Source of the DNA: Paenibacillaceae bacterium
GTDB lineage: Bacteria; Bacillota; Bacilli; Paenibacillales; Paenibacillaceae
Assembly: GCA_004134985.1 (NCBI GenBank)
Contig: REGQ01000016.1
Span: forward strand, 60,674-124,673
DNA: 64,000 nucleotides
Direction of reading: 5' to 3'
Positions 25,139 to 33,942 of this stretch are shown piece by piece. Both the position numbers and the translations under genes were made by a program. Below the pieces are notes generated by a model. That model saw nothing but the letters and a program-made list of their open reading frames with translations. It ran no database searches and had not been told where the DNA came from. Each line of letters starts with the position of its first letter. Position 1 is the stretch's first letter.

Positions 25139-26874
25139 AGCACTTTCTGACGAATCTGTCCGGCGGGAAGCCTCGTACCCTCATCCCTTCGGCACTTGCC
25201 GCTATGTTGGATGGCGTGGTCAAGATTGTTCCCGCTGCCCTGCTGGCCGATCTGTTCCATACGATGTATACCTTCTATACGGAGCCCGGTACGACGTGGA
25301 ATTCCTGGCGTCTGTGGATGGTGGCGGCTGTACTGGTGGCCTGGCTGCCTGTCTCATATGCTGCATATACATTGCTGTACAACAAATCTTATAGAGCGGC
25401 TTACAGTGTGGCTGCTGCAGGACGGATGAGCCTGGCCGAGCATTTGCGCCATCTCCCGTTAGGCTATTTCGGTAAGCGTGATCCTGCGGATATGACCAAC
25501 CTGCTGTTAAGCGATTACGCTCAAGTAGAGCATACGATATCGCATAATGTGCCTCAGTTAATCAGTGCAGTGATGCTGCCTTTGATGGCACTTGGGGGCC
25601 TGCTGCTGCTGGATTGGCGGATGGCACTGGCGATGTTCGCGGCTGTGCCGGCAGGCTTGCTGCTGCTGTGGCTGACGGACGCGCTGCAGGCGCGCCTGAG
25701 TGAAGGGCACATCCGGGCCAAAAATGAAGCTGCCAGCCGGCTGCAGGAATATTTGAGCGGTATTCAAGAAATCAAAGCCCATAATATGGGGGGCAGACGG
25801 TTCGAGCGTCTGCGGCTTTCCTTTGACCGCCTCAAGCATGCCTCGATTCGGCTTGAAGGGTTAATGGGCCCGGTTATTGTGGGAGCGATGCTGCTGACCC
25901 GCTCGGGCATGACGATCATGATTGCAGCAGGGAGCAGTTGGCTTGCCGGCGGGACGCTTTCTTTGACAGTCTTTCTGCTGTTTCTGCTTGTGGGCACACG
26001 CATCTTTGACCCTTTGAACGCCGTATTGATGAACTACGGAGAGATTCGCTATTCCGCGTACAGTGCCCAGCGCATTATGGACGTTCGGAGGGAGCAGCCA
26101 ATGACAGGAACGGGAAGCGTTGACGGGAACGGTGCGATTGTCTTCGACCGGGTTACCTTCGGTTACAGGCCGGAAGCGCCTGTTCTGAAGGAGCTGTCAT
26201 TTACGATTCCGCCGCAGAGCATTACAGCCTTGGTCGGACCGTCAGGCAGCGGAAAAAGCACAGTCCTGCGTTTGCTCGCTCGCTTCTGGGACGTCCAGCG
26301 GGGTGCTATCCGCATTGGGGAGCAGACGATCGAGCAGGCCGATCCCGAGCAGTTGTTATCGCATATGTCGATGGTCTTTCAGGATGTCTACCTCTTCCAG
26401 GACACAATCGGCAACAATATCCGGATCGGCAAGCCGGCTGCAACGCAAGCAGAGATTGAAGCAGCGGCCAGACGTGCCTGCTGCCATGAGTTTATATCCC
26501 GGCTGCCGCAAGGGTATGATACCCCGGTTGGCGAGGGCGGCTCCACATTGTCCGGCGGCGAGAAGCAGCGTATCTCCATTGCTCGTGCACTGCTCAAGAA
26601 TGCGTCGATCGTTCTGCTTGATGAAGCGACGGCTTCGCTTGATCCGGAAAATGAAGCTGAGGTTCAGCAGGCCATCAATGAGCTGGTCGCAAGCAAGACG
26701 GTCGTTATGATCGCCCACCGTCTGATGACCGTTCAGCATGCGGACAAAATTCTGTTTCTCGAGCAGGGCAGGCTAGTAGAAGAAGGCACACATGACGAGT
26801 TGTGCGCACAGTCTGGACGATATGCAAGCTTATGGAGACTCCAGCAGGAAGCGGCAGGATGGCAGCTCAAGTAA
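25135..26874 (+). CDS. Exporter-fold ABC half-transporter, IrtB/YbtQ-like
   Basis: 579 residues, GTG start overlapping the preceding stop. Six membrane helices (about 10-300), then an ATPase domain (about 325-570): Walker A GPSGSGKST, signature TLSGGEKQR, Walker B IVLLDEATASLD and switch MIAHRLMT. It is the partner of the preceding half-transporter. With the lipoprotein at 22169 it likely forms a ferric-siderophore uptake system. Import rather than export is inferred from the PchR-like regulator, the Fur box and the binding protein. Confidence 0.87.
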   Translation: MKHFLTNLSGGKPRTLIPSALAAMLDGVVKIVPAALLADLFHTMYTFYTEPGTTWNSWRLWMVAAVLVAWLPVSYAAYTLLYNKSYRAAYSVAAAGRMSLAEHLRHLPLGYFGKRDPADMTNLLLSDYAQVEHTISHNVPQLISAVMLPLMALGGLLLLDWRMALAMFAAVPAGLLLLWLTDALQARLSEGHIRAKNEAASRLQEYLSGIQEIKAHNMGGRRFERLRLSFDRLKHASIRLEGLMGPVIVGAMLLTRSGMTIMIAAGSSWLAGGTLSLTVFLLFLLVGTRIFDPLNAVLMNYGEIRYSAYSAQRIMDVRREQPMTGTGSVDGNGAIVFDRVTFGYRPEAPVLKELSFTIPPQSITALVGPSGSGKSTVLRLLARFWDVQRGAIRIGEQTIEQADPEQLLSHMSMVFQDVYLFQDTIGNNIRIGKPAATQAEIEAAARRACCHEFISRLPQGYDTPVGEGGSTLSGGEKQRISIARALLKNASIVLLDEATASLDPENEAEVQQAINELVASKTVVMIAHRLMTVQHADKILFLEQGRLVEEGTHDELCAQSGRYASLWRLQQEAAGWQLK

Positions 26875-26904
26875 GATAAATTCGGAACTTGTTCTCGCAT
26901 AGGC

Positions 26905-26943
26905 AGCTCGTGATTTGTCCTTGTGGCAGATTACGGGCTTTTT
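26905..26943 (+). terminator. Terminator of the siderophore transport operon
   Basis: A 13-bp stem with three G-T pairs (AGCTCGTGATTTG with CAGATTACGGGCT), 9-base loop and a TTTTT tract, 30 bases past the second ABC gene. Confidence 0.65.
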
Positions 26944-27128
26944 GATTATTGACGTATAATACAGAGGTAGAGTTATTAGGTATGAAGAAGCTTTGGTGGC
27001 AGCTAGACTTGCAGCAAGCAAGGAAGGTATACTAATTGGAATATCCTCAGGAGCAAGATTCTTCTATTGCAATTTTTACTGCAGACAGAAAACAAGATCA
27101 ACGTCGAAGCTGAATAGGAGGTCATGTC

Positions 27129-28775
27129 TTGGAGTCGATCATATATGTCCTGAAAAATTGCAACCTCCTTGTCTGGGAGCAGGGACAGCGGACACTCGAA
27201 TTGATGATCGAGATGCCGACACTGCTTGCTCCGATGAACGGGAGCATTATGAAGCTTAATGCAGGCAGAAGCTCCACTACGCTTGATGAAACAAGAATGG
27301 TATTACTCCGCCCGGGTGACTCGGTTGTCATAAACGCCTGCGAGGGGCAGGGGCAGCCTTCCGTATGTCAAGTGCTCTTTGAATGTTATCAGTTGGCAGA
27401 GCTCGACGAAGAAAAGCTCGTCTACCGCAATGATCGCAGCAGCCTGCCAGTGAGCGGATGGGTGAGGGAGAAGCTTCCGTATCGGGCGAATGTTTTATTG
27501 AAAGAACTGCTGCGCGTCCAAGGGCAGCATCATGACAGTTTATCAGACAAGCGCCAGCAAGGTCGGCTGCTCAAGGAACTGCTGCAGCTTACGCTTGGCG
27601 ATGGCCCAGGCCCTGATATAAACCGGGAACCCTCCATTCAGGAAGCTGTTTCATATATTACAACGCATTATCAAAGCAGGATTACCCGCTCGGAGATCGC
27701 GCGGCTGGCAGGCTTTAATGTCAGTTATTTCTCAACCTTGTTTACGAAACGGATGGGCTGGGGGTTTTCGGAATATTTGAACAGGGTGCGGGTAGATCGG
27801 GCCAAAGAGCATCTGATGACCTCCAGTTTAAGCGTCAACGAAATTGCGACCAGGGTCGGGTACACGAATGGCGAGTACTTGAGCCGCAAATTCAAACAGC
27901 TGACCGGAATGTCTCCGGGTGAGTTCCGCAATCGGCCGGTTCCGAAACGGATCGCAGCCTTTCAATTTGTGGGGGATTTGCTGGCACTTGGCATCAAGCC
28001 TGTCGTTATTGACGCGGAGCTGGCACGAGGGACGCTGCTACTGCAGAATGAGCTGCGGGATGTGGCGATTGTGAACGGCGCATATGAAGATGAACAGCTT
28101 GATCAGTTGGAAGCGGATCTGATCATCGCGCCCGATTATTTCTATAATATGCCAGGCAGGATGAAGCGGCTGGAGCAGATTGCTCCGGTCATTGCGCTTG
28201 AATGGGGCAAGTTAGACCCGTTGACGGAGCTGCAATTTATGGGCAGGCTGCTCCATAAGGAGCAGGAGGCAGGGCGCTGGATAGTCCGCTACCATGAACG
28301 TGTGGAGCAGGCGAAGCACAAGCTGCAGGGAGTAATCGCAAGAGGGGAGACAGCAGCTGTCTATGAGGTGCGTGATGACGGCATCTTCATCTGGGACCGC
28401 ACAGCCAGAGGCGCGTTCAATCTGTATGATTCACTTAACTTGCATCCGCCCGAGCTGGTGCGGCGGGATGTGCTGGAGCCTGGCCGCCATCTCTGGATTA
28501 CTGAGGAAGCATTGGCTGAGTATGCGGCGGATCATATGTTCATTGTACTTGCCCGCAGCGGGAGCTGTGCTTTTCCTGATTGGTTGGCGCATAGCAGTGA
28601 TTGGCAGTCGCTGCCAGCAGCTCGGAAGGGCCGGCTCTATCCTTTGAAGCTGGAGGAATTTTGGTGCAGTGACGGGCTTGCGTTGGAACGTCAGTTAGAG
28701 GTGCAGGTTGAATGGCTGTTATCGAGTGAGTCTACCGAACATTTGTCCATAAAAATCGACAACAAATTAGAATAG
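27129..28775 (+). CDS. Btr-like AraC regulator with its own siderophore-binding domain
   Basis: 548 residues from a TTG at 27129, with AGGAGG eight bases upstream. N-terminal sensor-like region (about 1-150), AraC domain (about 175-275; SEIARLAGFNVSYFSTLFTK and LSVNEIATRVGYTNGEYLSR), then a FecB-type binding domain (about 280-540) without signal peptide, so cytoplasmic. The layout is that of Btr of Bacillus subtilis, which binds the bacillibactin chelate and activates feuABC. The next gene is a FeuA-like lipoprotein with a Fur box, the expected target. Unlike the frame at 16353-18383, the binding domain has no lipobox and is a true fused domain. Confidence 0.88.
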   Translation: MESIIYVLKNCNLLVWEQGQRTLELMIEMPTLLAPMNGSIMKLNAGRSSTTLDETRMVLLRPGDSVVINACEGQGQPSVCQVLFECYQLAELDEEKLVYRNDRSSLPVSGWVREKLPYRANVLLKELLRVQGQHHDSLSDKRQQGRLLKELLQLTLGDGPGPDINREPSIQEAVSYITTHYQSRITRSEIARLAGFNVSYFSTLFTKRMGWGFSEYLNRVRVDRAKEHLMTSSLSVNEIATRVGYTNGEYLSRKFKQLTGMSPGEFRNRPVPKRIAAFQFVGDLLALGIKPVVIDAELARGTLLLQNELRDVAIVNGAYEDEQLDQLEADLIIAPDYFYNMPGRMKRLEQIAPVIALEWGKLDPLTELQFMGRLLHKEQEAGRWIVRYHERVEQAKHKLQGVIARGETAAVYEVRDDGIFIWDRTARGAFNLYDSLNLHPPELVRRDVLEPGRHLWITEEALAEYAADHMFIVLARSGSCAFPDWLAHSSDWQSLPAARKGRLYPLKLEEFWCSDGLALERQLEVQVEWLLSSESTEHLSIKIDNKLE

Positions 28776-28818
28776 ACGCCCCGAAGCGAATAATGATATG
28801 ATCAACTAAATTCTTATT

Positions 28819-28837
28819 AATAACGATTATCATTATT
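28819..28837. promoter_or_regulatory. Fur box before the FeuA-like gene
   Basis: AATAACGATTATCATTATT matches 15 of 19 positions of the classical Fur box on this strand and 16 of 19 on the other. It lies 43 bases before the start codon. Confidence 0.7.
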
Positions 28838-28879
28838 AATAAGATGTCATATATTCAAGTTTAAAGGGGTAATGAGGGT

Positions 28880-29920
28880 ATGAAGTATTCAAGAAAGGCT
28901 TTACGTTCAGTAGTATTCTTGCTTGTATTTATGTTGGTTTTGACTGTGTTGTCTGCTTGTGGCGGAGGAGCGGACAAGCCGGGCAGCAATGATAACGAGT
29001 CAACTGCGAAGCCGAATACAGAGGCAAGCAGTGGAAACGTTGCGGAGTCCCAGGATGAGAGCAGCAAGAACAATGGAAGCAAGCTGGTCACTCGTAAAAT
29101 TCAAACGGTCAAGGGAGAGGTAGAAATTCCTGCGGAACCGAAGAGAATTGTGGCTCAAGGCTATCTATCGACCTTCTTGGCACTCGGTGTCAAGCCAGTA
29201 GGGGCTCCATTATGGGACATCGAAGCACCGCATATTAAATCGCTGACCAGCGGTATTGAAGATATCGGTTTTATTGAGCTTAGCAGCGTTGAGAAAATAT
29301 TAGACCTTAATCCTGACTTAATCGTTACGTTGGCCGACGACCCTGTCATGTATGAGAAACTGAGCAAGATCGCTCCAACTGTGGTATACAGTTATGACAC
29401 GTTTGGGGACGCGCGTACGGAGGTTCGCACATTTGGAGAGCTGCTCGGCAAGGAAGAGGAGGCAGAAGCCTGGATTGAGTCCTTGGACGAAGCAGTAGCG
29501 GTCGCTAAGGAGAGAATTAAAGGGCTGGTTGGTGAAGACGAGACAGTAACCGTGCTGAGCGGCTTCAATAAAGAGCTCTATATCTACTCCCATAACAGAT
29601 GGAGAGGCACCCAAGCGATTTATGACAATCTGGGGTTGAAATGATCACCGCTGGTACAAAAAATGTTTGAAGCTGATGAGGACTTAAAGGTCATATCACA
29701 TGAGGTCATTCCAGATTTTGTCGGTGATTACCTCTTCCTTGAGGCTGTTAAGAAGGAGGATTTTGATCCAACTGATCCGATTTGGGGAGGTTTGGATGCT
29801 GTGAAGAACAACCGGGTATTCGAACTGGATAGTGACTACTTTTGGCCTTACGATCCGATGGCTCTAAAGGTGCAGGTTGGGTTGGTCGCAGATATGCTGA
29901 CTGAGCGCGCCGCACAATAA
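28880..29920 (+). pseudogene. FeuA-like binding lipoprotein interrupted by in-frame TGA
   Basis: The ATG at 28880 has a GGGTAATGAGG leader. Signal peptide with lipobox LSAC, Gly/Ser/Asn linker, then a FecB/FeuA-type fold (KRIVAQGYLSTFLALGVKP; LNPDLIVTLADD). After residue 254 (YDNLGLK) comes TGA at 29642-29644, and the same frame then continues SPLVQKMFEADEDL to TAA at 29918, giving a normal family length of 346 codons. The second part holds the rest of the C-terminal lobe. So it is one gene with a nonsense codon: a pseudogene, a stop readthrough, or a sequencing error. No FeuBC permease genes follow. Confidence 0.85.
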
Positions 29921-29942
29921 TTGTCGAACTTATTGGTTCTCC

Positions 29943-29990
29943 AAGGAGCAGTAATGCAGGGAAGATAATCTGCTATTGCTCCTTTTTCTT
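29943..29990 (+). terminator. Terminator after the FeuA-like gene
   Basis: AAGGAGCA and TGCTCCTT pair, with further imperfect pairing inside, and are followed by a T-rich tract (TTTTTCTTT) on the plus strand. Confidence 0.6.
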
Positions 29991-30010
29991 TATGTATGAG
30001 ACAAAGAACT

Positions 30011-30280
30011 TCATTCGCGGAGCGTGAGGTTGACTGCCAACACGTATCGCCCCACCGCGCTTTGCATGGCGATTATGAACTGGTCTTCGAGCGTCTGATT
30101 AATGCCGTTTCCTTTACCTTCATATCATTCATGAGATGTTGTATTCTTTAAATCCGTCTTGTTTTTGATCGGCCGGATTGAACGGCTCTTCTTGATGTCA
30201 CCCGGAAAATCGATGGCATATACCCGATAACGACGATTTTTCCCTTTTATTTGGTGATTTTCTCTTCTATCGTTTACTAC
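30011..30280 (-). pseudogene. Broken small gene of unknown family
   Basis: On the minus strand a protein-like frame runs from 30280 (just after a TGA) to a TGA at 30011-30013, about 90 codons, with one internal TGA at 30125-30127. Readable parts are GKNRRYRVYAIDFPGDIKKS before it and EGKGNGINQTLEDQFIIAMQ plus AVGRYVLAVNLTLRE after it. No intact start with ribosome site is seen. I do not recognise the family. It is the second in-frame TGA within 500 bases. Confidence 0.4.
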
Positions 30281-30600
30281 TCATGATTGAACCCCCACCG
30301 TACTTATAAAAAAACGAATATGTGCCATCATTGTTTGCTCTATTTCTGTCGCCTCCTCTCCATCCAATCTACTCAAAACATATAAGGAAGCCATTCGAAG
30401 CACGAATATTGATCATTAGCTGAAAGGATTCTAGGATCGTACGGTTGAATTAGTTCTATATAAGTCGAACGATTGAATATGGCAAGAACAGAGGAGGGAA
30501 CAAACTTTGTATTTTATCGCGTGCAGCTCCCAGCGCGCGGTGAGGAGAAATGTGTTGGCAGTGAAGGGGAATAATCAAAAGAATGACCGCTACAAAGTAA

Positions 30601-30730
30601 AATTGTTGTATAAACTACAATATTTTAGCAGTAAAAGTAAATTATATTGAAAATTGTTGTACTTTGTACAACAATTTCACGAAAATCGGCTCATACGTCT
30701 GGAAATGTTGTACAAAACACAACAATTTAT
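30601..30730. promoter_or_regulatory. Three palindromes spaced 51 bp apart
   Basis: Related dyads with GTTGT at 30605, 30656 and 30707. The middle one is perfect: AAATTGTTGTAC-TTT-GTACAACAATTT (30651-30677). The flanking ones are imperfect (TTGTTGTATAAACTACAA; ATGTTGTACAAAACACAACA). They precede the small membrane-protein gene at 30780. The regular spacing suggests a phased operator array, though an old tandem duplication is possible. Upstream, 30281-30600 holds no gene except a possible TTG-started frame of about 50 codons behind AGGAGG near 30493. Confidence 0.55.
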
Positions 30731-30779
30731 CCCCAATAGTACAATATACTTTCAAAAACGTAGTAAGAGGGGTGATAGC

Positions 30780-31094
30780 ATTAAGAAGCGATCTATTATA
30801 TTAGGAGTTGTCTTGATTGTCGCTTTAGTTGTTATAGCAGCCACTACATGGCTTCCTAGAAACAGTTTAATAAAAGTGCCATTTTTAGAGAATCGATATT
30901 TTATCAAAGTTGTAAATTCACAACTTGTTACGAATGCAAATGAGCTTTTTGAAATCTATGTGGAACAAATGAGAGAGAAGGGATATGAATATATACAAGA
31001 GGAACGTATGGGGGCATTGTGTGCTTTTGAAAAGAACGGCGAAATAAACTACGTTGTTTACCCCAGAATAAAGCAATTCAAATGGTTTATCTGA
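30780..31094 (+). CDS. Small membrane-anchored protein, apparent ATT start
   Basis: About 104 residues if translation begins at the ATT at 30780, seven bases after a good AGAGGGG site. The frame continues upstream to an ATG at 30654, but that region is the palindrome array and the start lacks a ribosome site. The protein begins KKRSIILGVVLIVALVVIAA (one membrane segment), then an 80-residue domain outside or inside the membrane (VNSQLVTNANELFEIYVEQM; ICAFE-like core; ending PRIKQFKWFI). I do not recognise the family. The rare start codon could be a mutated ATG, so expression is uncertain. Confidence 0.55.
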   Translation: MKKRSIILGVVLIVALVVIAATTWLPRNSLIKVPFLENRYFIKVVNSQLVTNANELFEIYVEQMREKGYEYIQEERMGALCAFEKNGEINYVVYPRIKQFKWFI

Positions 31095-31229
31095 ATTTGC
31101 ATTCTTCACCCGCAAGACTATACAGAAGACTTTGCCTTGAACGGGGGCTGGAAAGCGCATGGCGGCGTAGACGCGAATTTGCATTGCATCACCAGCCTGT
31201 TGACCAAAATCATACTATAAAAGACTAGA
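31095..31229 (+). pseudogene. C-terminal coding remnant
   Basis: Directly after a TGA at 31092-31094 a different gene's tail seems to continue in frame: HPQDYTEDFALNGGWKAHGG, then ANLHCITSLFDQNHTIKD and a TAG. It has no start and no recognised family. It may belong to the preceding gene by readthrough or be debris. Confidence 0.25.
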
Positions 31230-31296
31230 TTTCCATCTATCTATCTCTTTTTCCATCTTTTAAACTGATGGGATACTGTGTGAGGGAGGCCCAGCC

Positions 31297-32319
31297 ATGC
31301 CGCTGATTCAAGTGGGCAATTTGCGTAAGGAGTTCAAAAGGCAGAAACGAAAAGACGGGTTCTGGCCTTTGATGAAAAGTCTCGTGTACCGGGAATACGA
31401 GCAGAAGGTTGCAGTTGAGGACATTTCGTTCTCGATCGATAAAGGTGAGATTGTCGGTTACATCGGACCCAACGGAGCGGGGAAATCGACAACGATCAAA
31501 ATGATGGTAGGCATTCTCGTGCCAACCAGCGGCGACGTGCGTGTGAACGGGCTTGTGCCTTTCGAGAATCGCATTGAGAATGCACGGAGAATCGGCGCCG
31601 TGTTCGGCCAGAAAAGCCAGCTTTGGTGGGATACGCCAGTCATCGAATCGTTGAGGTTGACGAAGTATATGTATGATATACCGGAGGATCGCTATCTTCA
31701 GAATATGGCGTTATTCGGCGATATTCTAGGATTGGACGAATTTAAAAATGTTGCCGTCCGATCGTTAAGCCTCGGCCAACGGATGCGCGCGGACCTTTGT
31801 GCCGCGCTGCTGCATGATCCCGAAATCGTCTACCTCGACGAACCGACAATTGGGCTCGATGTTGTTGTGAAAGAGAGAATTCGCGAATTCATTCGCGAGA
31901 TTAATCGGGAAAGAGGAACGACGGTCATATTGACGACCCATGACATGTCCGACATCGAGAAGTTGTGCAGCCGCGTAATGGTCGTTGATCACGGCAGGCT
32001 TATGTATGACGGCAACCTGCATATGTTGAAAAACGATTACGGTAATATGGAGACGATGGAACTGGATACGGAGGAGGACTTCGTCATGGACGATGCGCTT
32101 CTGCGCATGGGGATTTCGTTCAGCCGAACAGAAGATGCCCGAAATCAACTCGTTTACGACAAGAAAAATATCAACTCCTCTGCAGTCATCAAGTGGATTA
32201 TGGATCGCTACTCCGTTCGTGATTTCAAGGTGAAGGAAACCGAAATCGAAGAAATTATTCGGAATCTTTATGCTGGGTTTAGTCAGGAAGAGCGCCAGCG
32301 GCAGGAAGTGCTCCTATGA
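31297..32319 (+). CDS. ABC-2 exporter ATP-binding protein
   Basis: 340 residues; GAGGGAGG precedes the ATG. Walker A GPNGAGKST, Q-loop region AVFGQKSQLWWD, signature LSLGQRMRADL, Walker B IVYLDEPTIGLD and switch LTTHDMSDIE. The long N-terminal lead-in (about 1-45) and the QLWWD motif place it with the ATPases that pair with two six-helix permeases of the ABC2_membrane_6 type (COG4586 group). Its stop overlaps the next gene's start by 4 bases (ATGA). Substrate unknown; multidrug or viologen export has been proposed for relatives. Confidence 0.9.
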   Translation: MPLIQVGNLRKEFKRQKRKDGFWPLMKSLVYREYEQKVAVEDISFSIDKGEIVGYIGPNGAGKSTTIKMMVGILVPTSGDVRVNGLVPFENRIENARRIGAVFGQKSQLWWDTPVIESLRLTKYMYDIPEDRYLQNMALFGDILGLDEFKNVAVRSLSLGQRMRADLCAALLHDPEIVYLDEPTIGLDVVVKERIREFIREINRERGTTVILTTHDMSDIEKLCSRVMVVDHGRLMYDGNLHMLKNDYGNMETMELDTEEDFVMDDALLRMGISFSRTEDARNQLVYDKKNINSSAVIKWIMDRYSVRDFKVKETEIEEIIRNLYAGFSQEERQRQEVLL

Positions 32320-33125
32320 GAATCGCACTCTATCGCGAAGTGACGTTGAACGCCTTCCGGTCGCTGCTTGCTTTTCGGGCCGAGGTGCTGCTGTTCCTGT
32401 TCGGGCAGCTATTCAAAATACTCGTGCAAGTCTATATCTGGTACGCGTTGTTCGGAGATTCGAATCTTCTAACCTCGCAAGCCGGTACGGTGACCATTCA
32501 GGAAATGATTACGTATGTCGTGGTCAGCTCGGCGATCTCGGTATTTGCTACGAATGACGTTATTTTCAGAGTCAGCTCGAAAGTATCCTCGGGTGAAATC
32601 GCGATGGATCTCATTAAGCCGATGAGCTTCCGCTCTGTCGTCTTCTGCCAGGCCTTCGGTACGAACGTATACCGCATATTGTTTGAGCTCATTCCGCTAG
32701 TAATCGTCAGTGTGCTGCTGTTTCATGTACAGCTGCCGTCGCTGGCCAACGGCATTGCTTTTCTTATTCTCGTCATCAACGGGTTGATTCTTAATTTCCT
32801 GATTACGTATACGATCGGGCTGATCTCCTTTTGGTACATTCTCATCTGGCAGGTTAATACGGTGCTGAACGGGCTGATCCGGCTGTTTTCGGGTGCGTTT
32901 ATTCCGATTTGGTTTTTCTCGGATTCGCTGGTGCAGCTTTCGTACTTTCTGCCGTTCCGTCTCATTTACTATGAGCCGATCTCCGTCTACCTGGGGAAAA
33001 TAACGGGCTGGCAGGAACTGCTAGCCATCGTTGTTCAGCAATTGGCGTGGATGGCCGCGTTTCTGTTGTTGCAAAAATGGATGTGGTCGAGAGCCGTTCA
33101 CCGGCTTGTCGTTCAGGGAGGCTAA
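32316..33125 (+). CDS. ABC-2 exporter permease, first subunit
   Basis: 269 residues with about six membrane segments (around 20-42, 60-78, 115-135, 140-165, 175-195 and 230-252). Motif VSSGEIAMDLIKPMSFR (a conserved cytoplasmic loop that reads GELDLLLLKPLNP-like in the family) supports the COG4587-type permease assignment. It is co-translated with the ATPase gene and is followed one base later by the second permease. Confidence 0.87.
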   Translation: MRIALYREVTLNAFRSLLAFRAEVLLFLFGQLFKILVQVYIWYALFGDSNLLTSQAGTVTIQEMITYVVVSSAISVFATNDVIFRVSSKVSSGEIAMDLIKPMSFRSVVFCQAFGTNVYRILFELIPLVIVSVLLFHVQLPSLANGIAFLILVINGLILNFLITYTIGLISFWYILIWQVNTVLNGLIRLFSGAFIPIWFFSDSLVQLSYFLPFRLIYYEPISVYLGKITGWQELLAIVVQQLAWMAAFLLLQKWMWSRAVHRLVVQGG

Positions 33126-33126
33126 G

Positions 33127-33930
33127 ATGAGATACTTGAAGCTATACGCGCGATTTATTCCGATTTACTTCAAAAGCAAAGCCGAGCACGGCTTTGGCTT
33201 TTATATGGACTTTCTCGGGTTTGTGATCACGCATATCGTCAGCTATACCGTCATTTGGGCGCTCATGAGCCGGTTCCAGACGATTAACGGGTGGAATATG
33301 TATGAGGTCATGCTGCTGTACACGCTTAATATGCTCACCTATGCTGTGGCGGCGGTCTTTTTCTTTTTTCAAATGAACGATGTCGAAGAAGAGGTGCACA
33401 AAGGCTCCTTCGACAGTCTGCTCGTCAAACCGATTAATCCATTCATCCATATGATCATTCGCAGCTTCGGCCACTTTTTTCTCGGTGATATTGTCATCGC
33501 GGTGGCGGTGCTCGGCGTATGCTTTAACCGTCTTAATATACATCTGGATTGGGGCACGTCTGTCAGCTTTGTGCTGATGCTGCTCGGAGCGGTACTCGTG
33601 CAAGCTGCTTTTATCGTCATCACCGGCTCGATGTGCTTCTGGATCGTTCGCGCCAGGGCCGTGAAGAATATCGTTATTTTTGGCATTCGGGGCTTTGCGG
33701 ACTATCCCATTTCGATTTACAGCAAGCTGCTGCGGGTTGTATTGACTTTTGTCATTCCTTACGGCTTTGTCAATTTCTATCCGGCCCATGTCATTCTCGA
33801 CAAGGAAGAGGGATTGCTGTTCGCATCCTGGCTGCCATATGCCACGCCGATCATCGGCCTTCTCCTGTTCTTCATCGCTTATCGGGTTTGGAACGCGGGA
33901 CTGAACCGTTATCAGGGCACGGGGAGCTAA
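33127..33930 (+). CDS. ABC-2 exporter permease, second subunit
   Basis: 267 residues from the ATG at 33127, one base after the previous stop, with GGGAGGC upstream; the longer frame start at 33031 lies inside the previous gene. About six membrane segments and the loop HKGSFDSLLVKPINPFIH, as expected for the COG3694-type partner permease. With 31297-33125 it forms a complete three-gene exporter. Confidence 0.88.
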   Translation: MRYLKLYARFIPIYFKSKAEHGFGFYMDFLGFVITHIVSYTVIWALMSRFQTINGWNMYEVMLLYTLNMLTYAVAAVFFFFQMNDVEEEVHKGSFDSLLVKPINPFIHMIIRSFGHFFLGDIVIAVAVLGVCFNRLNIHLDWGTSVSFVLMLLGAVLVQAAFIVITGSMCFWIVRARAVKNIVIFGIRGFADYPISIYSKLLRVVLTFVIPYGFVNFYPAHVILDKEEGLLFASWLPYATPIIGLLLFFIAYRVWNAGLNRYQGTGS

Positions 33931-33942
33931 TTCTGTTAGGTC

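Noticed and set aside
29642..29644. TGA as a selenocysteine codon
   Set aside because: Binding lipoproteins are not selenoproteins, no SECIS-like hairpin stands out after the codon and no sel genes are in the window.
30601..30730. CRISPR-like or tandem repeat
   Set aside because: Only the palindromic cores are shared; the intervening bases differ and only three units exist.
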